From positions 124,001 to 188,000 of the forward strand of contig JANQMC010000034.1 of assembly GCA_028280305.1 (NCBI GenBank): a stretch of 64,000 nucleotides of DNA, read 5' to 3'. Under the pieces are notes generated by a model, which saw nothing but the letters and a program-made list of their open reading frames with translations, ran no database searches and was not told the origin of the DNA. Within the stretch, counting starts at the first letter, position 1; every line of letters begins with the position of its first letter. The translations under genes were made by a program, and so were the position numbers. The DNA comes from Pelagibius sp. (GTDB taxonomy: Bacteria; Pseudomonadota; Alphaproteobacteria; Kiloniellales; Kiloniellaceae). Positions 8,288 through 15,959 of this stretch are shown here, one piece after another.

Positions 8288-11149
8288 GTGGACGCGATTT
8301 CACAAACGGAACCGGTGGCTTTTCCGGCCTTTCACTTTGCCGGGACGTGGCGCGGTTACCAGGCGCGGGTGCTGGCGGAATTGCAGGGCCACCTGGATGA
8401 CGCGCGCCTGAACATCGTTGCGGCGCCGGGGGCGGGGAAGACGGTGTTGGGGCTGGAAGTTCTGCGCCGCCTCGGCCGCCCGGCCCTGGTGCTCTCGCCG
8501 ACTCGCGCGATCCGCGATCAATGGATTACCCGTCTGCATGAACTCTTCCAGCCCGAGGAAGGAGACTGGCCTACCGGCCTGGGCATCGACCTCGCCGCGC
8601 CCGGCTGGCTGACCTCGGCCACCTATCAGTCCCTGCATTCGTCCCTGCGCGGTCTTTTGGATCCCGATATGGCGGCGGAGGATGAAGGATCGGAAGAAGA
8701 GGAAGCCGGTAACGTCGACGACGATGACGATGAAGAAGAGCCAGATACCGACACCGCGAAAGATCCGGCTCGTCTGGCGGGCGAGGCCTTGCTCCAAACC
8801 CTGGAGCGTGCCGGGATCGAGACCCTGGTGCTCGACGAGGCCCATCACCTGCGCCGCGCCTGGTGGGAGAGTCTGCAGGAAGTCATCGGCCATTTGAAAG
8901 AGCGGCGGCCCGGCTTTCACATCGTCAGCCTTACCGCAACCCCGCCCTACGACGTCGAGCAGGAGGAATGGGACCGCTATGCTGAGGTCTGCGGGCCGAT
9001 CGACGCGGAAATCTCGATCCCCGAACTGGTGAAACAAGGCGATCTCTGTCCGCATCAGGATTTTCTCCACTTCAGCGTTGCCGAGGGGGAGGCCATCGAA
9101 AGCCTGGAAACCTTTGCCCGCGAAGTGGAGGCTTTGGCCCGGACCTGGGCGCGGGACGAGGAACTGCAGGCCTGGGTGAGGGAATTCACCTGGCTGCAGC
9201 AGCCTGCGGCCCACGAGCTCGACATTCTTCGCGCGCCGGATGCCTATCTGGGCGCGCTCTCGGTTGCCCGGCTGGCCGGTTTGAAAGTCACCGCCGAGGC
9301 TCTGGCGGTTCTCGACTTTGACCGGGAGGAGATTCCCGAACCCGCTTCCAATGTCCTCGAAAGCCTGTTCCAGAACCTGCTCGACAATCAGGCGCCTTTC
9401 GACTGCGGCCCGCTGGCCGAGCGGCTGCGCCGGGATCTTCAGGCGGTCGGTGCGCTGTGGCGCGGCAAAATCCGCTTTCATAAGAAAGAGAAACTGGCGC
9501 GGGCCCTGGCCGGCACCACCGGCAAGCTGGCTAGCATCGAGGACATTGCCCGGGCCGAGCTGGAGAGTCAGGGCGAGGCGCTGCGCCTGGTGGTGCTCAC
9601 CGACTTCGTACGTTCCGCTGCTCTGACGCGCCCGACCGGTCAATCGAGCAACGTCCTGGGCGCGGGCCCCATTCTTCGCCGCCTTGGGCAGGCGGGTCTG
9701 GCCCCCGCTCTGCGGCCTGCCCTGATGACCGGCAGTTGGGTCGTAATCCCCGACGAGGTCATACCGGCGCTGCGCAGCGAGGCCGCGAAGCTCGGCCTGC
9801 TGGAAGAGGACATGGCGATCAAGTCGTTGCCGCATCTGCCGGGCTGGTCGCGGATCTCGGTCACCAACAGCAAGGCGCCGCTGAGGCTGCGGGTCATCAC
9901 CCACCTTTTCGAAGAAGGGCATCTGCGCTGCCTCATCGGGACCGCGGCGCTGCTGGGCGAGGGCTGGGATGCGCCTTCGATCAACGCCCTTGTTCTGGCC
10001 ACCTCGGTGAAGTCCTTCATGCTGTCCAACCAGATGCGCGGCCGGGCGATCAGGATTTCCCGGCGCAACCCAGACAAGGTGGCGGCGATCTGGCATCTGG
10101 CCACGATCCTGCCGCCTTCGGCGACGCTTTCGCAAAACGAGGTCTCGGTCTGGGAGCGTTTGGGTCTCATCAAACGGGAAACCGAAGCCAGGGGCCGGCT
10201 GGACGTCAATCCTTCCTGGCTGGGCCGGGATGCCGTAACCGTTTTCCGGCGTTTCAAGGTTTTTGCCGGGGTGTCGCACAAGCCGCCTTATGTCATCGAA
10301 TCGGGTATTGACCGGCTCGGCATACAGACCCACCGCTGGACGGAGTCCTCTGCGGCAGCATGGAATCAAACCATGTTGGAAAGGGCGGCAGCCCGTGCTT
10401 CGGTCGGGGATGCCTGGAAGGCGGCCTTCGATTTCAAGGCGGAGGTCGAGAGGCCGGCGACCGGGGCCTCTGTGCCGCAAGTTAAGGGGCACAAGGCGGT
10501 GGTGCGCTTCGGGACGACGGCCCTGATGGCCGGCTTCATCGGTCTGATCATACAGGCGCTTCAGTTTTCCCTGAACTTCAGCAGCCTGGGGCTGCGCGCC
10601 GTGCTGGCCGTTGGCGGCGGAGGGCTGATCCTGGTGACGCTTCTTTCAAGCGGGGCCATTCTTCGGACTCTGCGGGCCGGATCGCCCGCGCGTTACATGG
10701 CCGAGATCGGCCGTTCGCTGCTCGATGGCCTGGCCGTTGCCGATGAACTGCATACGCCGCGGCACCAGGTCGATGTCTGGGTCGAGGATTCTGCGCCCCA
10801 GGCGATACGCTTTTGCCGGGTTACCGGCGGGGCCCACCACGATGAAGTGGTTTTCGCCGATGCCATGGTGACCTTCTTCGGGCCTATCGAGTCACCCAGA
10901 TATCTTCTGATCCGCCGTCACCGGCGCGGCTGGTTGAAGCAGATCGACTATCATGCCGTTCCCGACGCTATCGGTCATCACGAAGCGGCGCGGGCCATGC
11001 TGAAGCGCGCCTGGGAAAGGCGTATTGGCGCTTGCGAACTGGTCAACACGCGGACCCGCGACGGACGCAATCTGCTGCTGCGGGCACGCATCCTGTCTTA
11101 TTCCGCCGGGCTGCGGGGCGATGCGGAACGCAAGCTGCGTTGGGAATAG
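8288..11149 (+). CDS. Superfamily II DEAD/DEAH helicase with two C-terminal membrane helices
   Basis: This 953-residue protein starts at GTG 8288. SF2 motifs appear in order: WRGYQ near residue 21, Walker A APGAGKT at 46-52, LSPTR at 69, DEAH at 183-186, LTATPP at 215-220, GEGWDAPS at 557-564 and QMRGRAIR at 582-589. This predicts an ATP-dependent nucleic-acid helicase or translocase. A very acidic insert (about 130-153) lies between the early motifs and the DEAH box. After the helicase core come two hydrophobic segments at about 744-762 and 771-791, then a 160-residue soluble tail that I do not recognise. No methylase, nuclease or other defence gene is adjacent. Membrane attachment of an SF2 helicase is unusual. 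The function is unknown: DNA repair, RNA handling and phage defence are all open. Confidence 0.85.
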   Translation: MDAISQTEPVAFPAFHFAGTWRGYQARVLAELQGHLDDARLNIVAAPGAGKTVLGLEVLRRLGRPALVLSPTRAIRDQWITRLHELFQPEEGDWPTGLGIDLAAPGWLTSATYQSLHSSLRGLLDPDMAAEDEGSEEEEAGNVDDDDDEEEPDTDTAKDPARLAGEALLQTLERAGIETLVLDEAHHLRRAWWESLQEVIGHLKERRPGFHIVSLTATPPYDVEQEEWDRYAEVCGPIDAEISIPELVKQGDLCPHQDFLHFSVAEGEAIESLETFAREVEALARTWARDEELQAWVREFTWLQQPAAHELDILRAPDAYLGALSVARLAGLKVTAEALAVLDFDREEIPEPASNVLESLFQNLLDNQAPFDCGPLAERLRRDLQAVGALWRGKIRFHKKEKLARALAGTTGKLASIEDIARAELESQGEALRLVVLTDFVRSAALTRPTGQSSNVLGAGPILRRLGQAGLAPALRPALMTGSWVVIPDEVIPALRSEAAKLGLLEEDMAIKSLPHLPGWSRISVTNSKAPLRLRVITHLFEEGHLRCLIGTAALLGEGWDAPSINALVLATSVKSFMLSNQMRGRAIRISRRNPDKVAAIWHLATILPPSATLSQNEVSVWERLGLIKRETEARGRLDVNPSWLGRDAVTVFRRFKVFAGVSHKPPYVIESGIDRLGIQTHRWTESSAAAWNQTMLERAAARASVGDAWKAAFDFKAEVERPATGASVPQVKGHKAVVRFGTTALMAGFIGLIIQALQFSLNFSSLGLRAVLAVGGGGLILVTLLSSGAILRTLRAGSPARYMAEIGRSLLDGLAVADELHTPRHQVDVWVEDSAPQAIRFCRVTGGAHHDEVVFADAMVTFFGPIESPRYLLIRRHRRGWLKQIDYHAVPDAIGHHEAARAMLKRAWERRIGACELVNTRTRDGRNLLLRARILSYSAGLRGDAERKLRWE

Positions 11150-11153
11150 CGGG

Positions 11154-11627
11154 CTATCCGCGCTCGATGCGGAACTGAAAACAGTTGTTGTTCGCCGAAC
11201 GAACGTGAATGTAGGCGATCTTGGGGTCCGCGAAGATTTTCGCCGCGGCGGTTTCGATCTCCGTCGGCGCGACCACCTTGCCGGTGCCGTAAACGATCCG
11301 ATCGTTCGTGCCGTAGCCGCGGATCAGTATCCCTTCACGCGTCTTCAGATAGGCCGGGACGCCGGCAGACTCCGAATGGCGCTGGCAATCCCCGGCGTGA
11401 ATGAAGAGCGGGCCGACCTCGGCATAGGGCTGGGCGCCCGGGAAGGGGCGGTGGGCCAGAACCAGAAAGGGATCGCCCTCCGGCATATCCTCCAGGCAGT
11501 GGCGGCAGGGGTTGCCGCCGCCGTCGGAAACCTGGGGCTCCGGCGTTTGGCCGTTTGCATCCTTGCCGCCGTTGCGCAGGCTCTTCACGGTCTCGCTGTC
11601 CAACGCGACAAATCGCAGAGAAGTCAT
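11154..11627 (-). CDS. DUF1203 family protein
   Basis: This 157-residue soluble protein of unknown function resembles the DUF1203 family: about 155 residues, with a CRHCLEDMPEGDPFLVLAHRPF segment near the N-terminus and a RGYGTNDRIVYGTG segment in the C-terminal half. The CxxC and a conserved DC...H further on could bind a metal, but this is unproven in the family. The gene converges on the helicase gene with only 4 bases between stop codons, so the two are not co-transcribed. No signal peptide or membrane segment is visible. Confidence 0.75.
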   Translation of the reverse strand: MTSLRFVALDSETVKSLRNGGKDANGQTPEPQVSDGGGNPCRHCLEDMPEGDPFLVLAHRPFPGAQPYAEVGPLFIHAGDCQRHSESAGVPAYLKTREGILIRGYGTNDRIVYGTGKVVAPTEIETAAAKIFADPKIAYIHVRSANNNCFQFRIERG

Positions 11628-11751
11628 GGGTTCCTCCGGGTTTAGGCCGATTTCCGGAAGATGCGAGGCTTCGGCTCAGCGCTCTATCCGCTTCTTGTGC
11701 TCGCTGTCGGAAACTGCTCATTTGCTGGCGGCGAGGATCAGGAGTTCTGCA

Positions 11752-12540
11752 ATGACAGTCACGGCAAAAGATCTATCCGAGATATCCGCGCTGGTGGTCG
11801 GCGGGACCTCCGGCATCGGCTTCGCGGCGGCGGAGGCCCTGCTGAGGGCCGGGGTGCCGCGGCTGCGTGTGGTGGGGCGCAACCCTGAGCGGGCGGCGCT
11901 GGCCGTGGACGATCTGCGGCGCATCGACGAGGGGGCAGATGTCGGTGCTCTGGTTCTGGATTGCGGTGACGGGGCGGAGGCGGAGAAGATGGCCGAGGCG
12001 GCCGCCAGGGGCATGGAGGGCATCGACCTGCTGGTCTGCTCGCCCGGTGGCAACAACCTGCCGGAGCTGCTGTTCCGCCAGCCTATCGCCCAGTTGAACG
12101 ACACGCTGCTGCAGGACCTGGCGCCGACCTTGAACGCCTGTCGCGCTGTTTTGCCGGTGATGATGCAGGCTGGGGGTGGCTGTATGCTCACAGTCGCTTC
12201 CGATGCCGGCAAGGTGGCGACGCCAGGAGAAACCGTGATCGGTGCGGTGATGGCCGCTATTATCCAGTTCACCCGCGGCTTGGCGATCGAAGGCAAGCGC
12301 AACGGTGTTCGCGCCAATGTCATCACGCCGTCGTTGGTTGAGGGCACGGCCCTGACCGAGCGCTTGATGGCCGACGGCACCTTTTCCAAGAAACTTTTTG
12401 AGAAGGCGCGGCCGCTTGCCGGCCTTGGTCCGACCACGGCGCAGGATCTGGCCGAACTCATCGTCTTTCTGGCCAGCCCGGCGGCGGCGAAGATCACCGG
12501 TCAGGCGATTTCGGTGAACGGCGGCATCAGCGCAGCCTGA
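11752..12540 (+). CDS. SDR-family protein lacking the catalytic Tyr and Lys
   Basis: This 262-residue protein has the short-chain dehydrogenase/reductase Rossmann fold. The cofactor motif GGTSGIG is at 17-23, a conserved Asn is at 128, a Ser is at 150 in VASDAG, and a typical C-terminal ITGQAISVNGG motif is present. At the place where the family has YxxxK, the sequence reads IGAVM, so catalytic Tyr is Ile 163 and Lys is Met 167. The alignment is unambiguous because GE(T/A)V before it and AAIIxFT after it are retained. The protein may bind NAD(P) without normal oxidoreductase activity. ATG 11752 is preceded by a good CAGGAG ribosome-binding site. The reading frame stays open further upstream (to 11512) but without a better start. 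Confidence 0.85.
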   Translation: MTVTAKDLSEISALVVGGTSGIGFAAAEALLRAGVPRLRVVGRNPERAALAVDDLRRIDEGADVGALVLDCGDGAEAEKMAEAAARGMEGIDLLVCSPGGNNLPELLFRQPIAQLNDTLLQDLAPTLNACRAVLPVMMQAGGGCMLTVASDAGKVATPGETVIGAVMAAIIQFTRGLAIEGKRNGVRANVITPSLVEGTALTERLMADGTFSKKLFEKARPLAGLGPTTAQDLAELIVFLASPAAAKITGQAISVNGGISAA

Positions 12541-12738
12541 GCGGAACCAAACCCCTTCCTAGAGGCGGGTGTTTCCCACGAATCGAAGCGGTCATCGGGC
12601 TGCTTCACGGCGATGTGATGCCGTGGCGGCTGCAATCGTGGAATAGCCATGACTTGCGGCCCGTAGGTCAGAGGCGTCAGCGCCGGCCCGAAAGCCAGCT
12701 TGGCGTCTTTCTTTGACCGAGTGAAGGAATTCCAACTC

Positions 12739-13542
12739 ATGAACAGATTTGCAGTGTTCGGTGCCGCCGTGCTGGCCCTATTGTCTACGGCCAGCCTTGC
12801 CAAGGCTTCAGGCCTTTACGATCCGGAAGTTGCCCATGCGCCGAAGGACGGCGTCATCCGCGTCTTCGGCCCAGGCGGGCCGCATAGTGCCTTCATCAAA
12901 GCAGCCGCTGCATTTGAAGCAAAGACCGGCGTCAAGGTCGAGGTTGTCTTCGGCCCGGAAAGCAAGTGGACCAAGGATGCACAGGCCGGCGCGGATATGA
13001 TCTTCGGCAGTTCCGAACAGTCGATGACGGCGTTTCTGGAGACCTACCGCTTTGTCGACAGCCGCGATGTTGAACCGCTTTTCATTCGCCGCTCGGTCAT
13101 TGTCGTCCCCAAAGGAAACCCTAAGGCGATTGCCGGTTTCGACGATCTTTTGCAGCCGGGAATGCGGATTGTCGTGACAGAGGGAAAGGGTGTCTACAAC
13201 ACCTCTGGTACCGGCCTCTGGGAGGATATTGCTGGCCGCCTCGGCGCCCTTGAGGACGTCAGAGACCTGCGGGCCAACATCGTTGCCTTCGAAAAAGGCA
13301 GTGGCGCCAGCTTTCGCGCCTTCAAGTCGGGCAATGCCGATGCCTGGCTGACCTGGGTGCATTGGCCCCTCGATCACACTGAAGTTGCTGACTTTGTGGA
13401 GTTGGAGCCCGAGCGGCGGATTTATCGGGTGACCAATACGGTCGTCTCATCTGACGCGGACCCGGCAACAGAGGACTTCCTTGCCTTCCTGAAGGGTCCG
13501 GAAGCGGCTGCGCTCTTCGCGTCGGAGGGTTGGGTCCAATAA
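12739..13542 (+). CDS. acfC: AcfC-like extracellular solute-binding protein
   Basis: This 267-residue exported protein resembles Vibrio cholerae accessory colonization factor AcfC and the ModA/sulfate-binding fold. It has a signal peptide (about residues 1-23, ending ALA/KA-SG), then the GPGGPHSAFIKAA opening, the DMIFGSSEQS motif and the NTSGTGLWEDI motif typical of the AcfC group. ATG 12739 has an AAGGAA ribosome-binding site nine bases upstream. No permease or ATPase gene is next to it, so it is an orphan binding protein. A periplasmic role in ligand capture or chemosensing is inferred; the ligand, probably an oxyanion or small acid, is unknown. Confidence 0.82.
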   Translation: MNRFAVFGAAVLALLSTASLAKASGLYDPEVAHAPKDGVIRVFGPGGPHSAFIKAAAAFEAKTGVKVEVVFGPESKWTKDAQAGADMIFGSSEQSMTAFLETYRFVDSRDVEPLFIRRSVIVVPKGNPKAIAGFDDLLQPGMRIVVTEGKGVYNTSGTGLWEDIAGRLGALEDVRDLRANIVAFEKGSGASFRAFKSGNADAWLTWVHWPLDHTEVADFVELEPERRIYRVTNTVVSSDADPATEDFLAFLKGPEAAALFASEGWVQ

Positions 13543-13561
13543 TCCTATCCTATTCACAGCG

Positions 13562-13588
13562 GTCGCCGGGGCCATCGGCCCCGGCGAC
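13562..13588 (+). terminator. Strong GC hairpin after the acfC-like gene
   Basis: A perfect 12-bp stem (13562-13573 with 13577-13588) closes a 3-base loop 20 bases after the stop codon. No T run follows, so it would be either a factor-assisted terminator or an mRNA-stabilising hairpin. The next gene begins at 13714. Confidence 0.55.
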
Positions 13589-13713
13589 ATCGCGCCGATC
13601 CGGTCTCTAAAGTCACCGCGCCTGAAATAAAATCACCCGATGGCACGTACATAAGGGAAAGGCACCGCCGATCCCAAGCAAGCCTACGGGAAACTCGAGA
13701 GGACCGCCCGGGT

Positions 13714-14226
13714 ATGTTGAGGAACCGTTCCTTGTTGATCGCCGAGATTCCACATCTCAGGCGCTATGCACGCAGCTTGGCGCGCGACCCTGATGTTGCC
13801 GACGATCTGGTACAGGGCTGCCTGGAACGGGCCTTGTCGCGCTTCCATCTTTGGCAGCCGGAGCGCCGCCTGCGCCCCTGGCTGTTCACCATGCTGCACA
13901 ACCTCCACGTCGACAGCCTGAGGCACCGCGCCAGCGCGGCGGCGGGGGCGCTGCGTGAGCAGACCGCTAGCCGGCCCAGTCAGCATGCCAGTCAGGAGCA
14001 TCATCTGACCGCCCGGCGCGTGCTGGCGCAGATCGACCGTCTGCCGCCGGAGCAACGCGACGCGGTGCTGCTGGTCGGCGTCAACGAGCTCAGCTACGGC
14101 GAAGCGGCGGCGATTTTGGGCATTCCCCCGGGAACTCTGATGTCGCGACTGCACCGCGGCCGCGCGAAGCTGCGCGAGCACTTGGAAATGACGGAGGGCA
14201 CACCGGCGATCCGCCGGGTAAAGTGA
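13714..14226 (+). CDS. ECF-type RNA polymerase sigma factor
   Basis: This 170-residue protein has only sigma regions 2 and 4. Region 2 (about residues 8-75) contains DPDVADDLVQGCLERAL and RLRPWLFTMLHN. Region 4 (about 105-160) contains LPPEQRDAVLLVGVNELSYGEAAAILGIPPGTLMSRLHRGR, the DNA-binding helix-turn-helix. It therefore directs polymerase to a stress or envelope regulon. The stop codon overlaps the start of the anti-sigma gene (GTGATG at 14223-14228), an arrangement that keeps the pair stoichiometric. No phosphorelay (PhyR/NepR) genes are nearby, so this is not the EcfG general stress sigma factor as far as the window shows. Confidence 0.92.
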   Translation: MLRNRSLLIAEIPHLRRYARSLARDPDVADDLVQGCLERALSRFHLWQPERRLRPWLFTMLHNLHVDSLRHRASAAAGALREQTASRPSQHASQEHHLTARRVLAQIDRLPPEQRDAVLLVGVNELSYGEAAAILGIPPGTLMSRLHRGRAKLREHLEMTEGTPAIRRVK

Positions 14227-14996
14227 TGGACGCAATGAAAAACACGCGCGCTTTGATAACCACCGAAGACCTGCATGGCTACGTAGACGGCAAGCTGCCG
14301 CCAGAGCGCGCCGAGGAGGTTGAGGCCTATCTGCTGGAGCACCCGGACAAGGCCGCCGAGGTGGAAGACTATCGGCGCATCAACCGGGCGCTTGGCAGTG
14401 TTTTCGACACGGTACTCGACGAACCGATCCCGGCCGACCAGATCGCCGCAGTACGAGATGCCCGCCCGCGCTTTGCCGTACCTCTGGCTGCCGCGGCGGG
14501 GCTGTTGCTGGGTATCGGTCTTGCCTGGTTCGCCCAGGGGTTTGATGCTGCCGACGAGCTTGCTCTCGGCCAACTCGCCGAGCGGTCGGCGGCTGCCTAT
14601 GTGGTCTACGCGCCGGACGAACGCCATCCGGTAGAGGTCGCCGCGTCGGACTCCGAGCATCTTTCGGCCTGGCTTTCCAACCGCATGGGCATGACCTTTC
14701 AGATCCCTGGGTTGGGCAATCTCGGTTTCGAACTGGTCGGCGGCCGGCTGATGGTCGGCGACTCGGCGCCTGCCGCCCTTCTGATGTACGAAAACGGACA
14801 GGGCCGCCGCCTGGTCATTTATCTGCGCAATGACCTGCCGGAGGCCACCGCCGCTGAGCCGCGCTATGCCCGCGCTGGAAAGACAGGGGTCGTCATCTGG
14901 GCGAGGGGGGCCACCGGTTTCGGCCTCGCCGGCGCCTTTTCAGAAGAGGAGCTGTTACCGGTAGCACATCTTATACAAGCCCAACTCTCTTCCTGA
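14223..14996 (+). CDS. Membrane-bound anti-sigma factor
   Basis: This 257-residue protein follows the ECF sigma gene with overlapping start and stop. The cytoplasmic N-terminus (about 15-60) has the HGYVDGKLPPERAEEVEAYL helix pattern of anti-sigma domains. One transmembrane helix follows at about 84-104, then a 150-residue periplasmic domain. The zinc-binding cysteines of ZAS anti-sigma factors are absent, so binding to the sigma factor should not be redox-controlled through zinc. GTG 14223 and ATG 14226 are both possible starts. The inducing signal cannot be read from the sequence. Confidence 0.85.
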   Translation: MMDAMKNTRALITTEDLHGYVDGKLPPERAEEVEAYLLEHPDKAAEVEDYRRINRALGSVFDTVLDEPIPADQIAAVRDARPRFAVPLAAAAGLLLGIGLAWFAQGFDAADELALGQLAERSAAAYVVYAPDERHPVEVAASDSEHLSAWLSNRMGMTFQIPGLGNLGFELVGGRLMVGDSAPAALLMYENGQGRRLVIYLRNDLPEATAAEPRYARAGKTGVVIWARGATGFGLAGAFSEEELLPVAHLIQAQLSS

Positions 14997-15016
14997 CCCA
15001 ACCCGACTCGGATGGG

Positions 15017-15376
15017 TTAGAGCGCTGACAGCGTCACGTCTTCGCGGTTGTCGGCCAGCGGTCCTGTGGCGGGCGTTATCGTCTGGTTTTGCCGTCGAGA
15101 CTGGCTTGCACGGCGAAAGTCTCTGGGAGACTGGCCAAAGCGCTTCTTGAAGGCGCGGCTGAAATGGGTGCTGTCGTTGAACCCCCAGCCGTAACTGATT
15201 GTCGTGATGCTGGTCTTTGCAAGCTTCGGGTCTTCCAGGTCCTCGCGGCATCTTTCCAGGCGTCTTGTCCAGATCCAGCGCGACGGGCTGACGCCTTCGA
15301 TACTGAATAGCGACTGAAGGTATCGAGGTGAGATTTTTTGCGAAACACGGCGCTTTCTTTGCCCATGCCGACGTAC
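15017..15376 (-). pseudogene. Remnant of an AraC/XylS-family regulator (C-terminal HTH domain only)
   Basis: On the minus strand, 120 codons are open from an in-frame stop at 15377-15379 to the TAA at 15017-15019. The translation is a good AraC DNA-binding domain: VSQKISPRYLQSLF, then RRLERCREDLEDP, then ISYGWGFNDSTHFSRAFKKRFGQSPRDFR. No ATG, GTG or TTG lies between the upstream stop and the domain, and only about 120 bases separate it from the next gene on the other strand, so the sensing domain is gone. This is best read as a truncated, decaying gene. Long overlapping frames on both strands here are its shadows. Confidence 0.75.
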
Positions 15377-15500
15377 TTACTACTTTATTCGCGCGTAGAA
15401 AGACTGTCGGAATCGGAACAAGAAGATGATTCCATCGGAAGAAGCGAAGGGATCGAGGGAATAAACCTGTGGGTTCATCCGTAGGTCAGATGCCGCGAAT

Positions 15501-15959
15501 ATGAAACCGGAGTCTTCCTTGATGGTGAAATCTCATCTCTCGAGCTTTTTGGGGCTCGTCCTGCTCACGGGCTGTGCTGCCGGCCAGGCAGTTGCGGAGA
15601 CCGCCTCCGAGCGCGCTACCGCACACTTTCAGGCGATCGGACAGGGCCAACTCGATGTCGTTACCGCCGCCTACACCGATGCCAGCACATTTCAATGGAT
15701 CGGCGGGCCGCTGGACGGTGAGTACAAAGGCAAGTCAGCCATTGCCGAGGTCTGGCGGAAGTTCACCGCTGCCCAGGGCAAGCTGGAGGTAGCGGTCGCC
15801 AACGTTACCGAGAATGGCAATCCTAAGGGTTCTACGGTGACAGCAGACGTCATGTTCAAGGGAAAGAAGACCATTCCCGTGCGTTATGTGCTGACCTACC
15901 GCGGCGCCGACTTGGTCACGGAGATCTGGCAGATTGATCCGAAGCTGGCACAGTACTGA
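15501..15959 (+). CDS. Small lipoprotein with an NTF2/SnoaL-like domain
   Basis: This 152-residue protein begins with a lipoprotein signal (LVLLTGC lipobox, Cys at about residue 25), so it should be anchored in the envelope. The rest matches the NTF2/SnoaL-like fold in pattern: ASERATAHFQAIGQGQLDVVTAAYTDASTFQWIGGPLDGEYKG, then KSAIAEVWRKF. Such domains serve as ligand-binding or isomerase scaffolds, and no function can be assigned. ATG 15501 or the in-frame ATG 15522 (MVKSHL) could be the start. Its 3' end overlaps the convergent EamA transporter gene by 44 bases. Confidence 0.75.
   Translation: MKPESSLMVKSHLSSFLGLVLLTGCAAGQAVAETASERATAHFQAIGQGQLDVVTAAYTDASTFQWIGGPLDGEYKGKSAIAEVWRKFTAAQGKLEVAVANVTENGNPKGSTVTADVMFKGKKTIPVRYVLTYRGADLVTEIWQIDPKLAQY

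Noticed and set aside
8300-10492. A 730-codon open frame on the minus strand opposite the helicase gene
   Set aside because: Its composition is that of an antisense frame and the plus-strand frame carries all helicase motifs in order.
8288-11627. A restriction-modification or multi-gene defence island around the helicase
   Set aside because: No methyltransferase, nuclease, integrase or transposase gene is adjacent; the neighbours are a fad operon and a DUF1203 gene.
12660-12680. A short repeat CCGTAGGTCAGA shared with the stretch near 15479
   Set aside because: Only 12 bases match and the flanks differ, so chance is sufficient.
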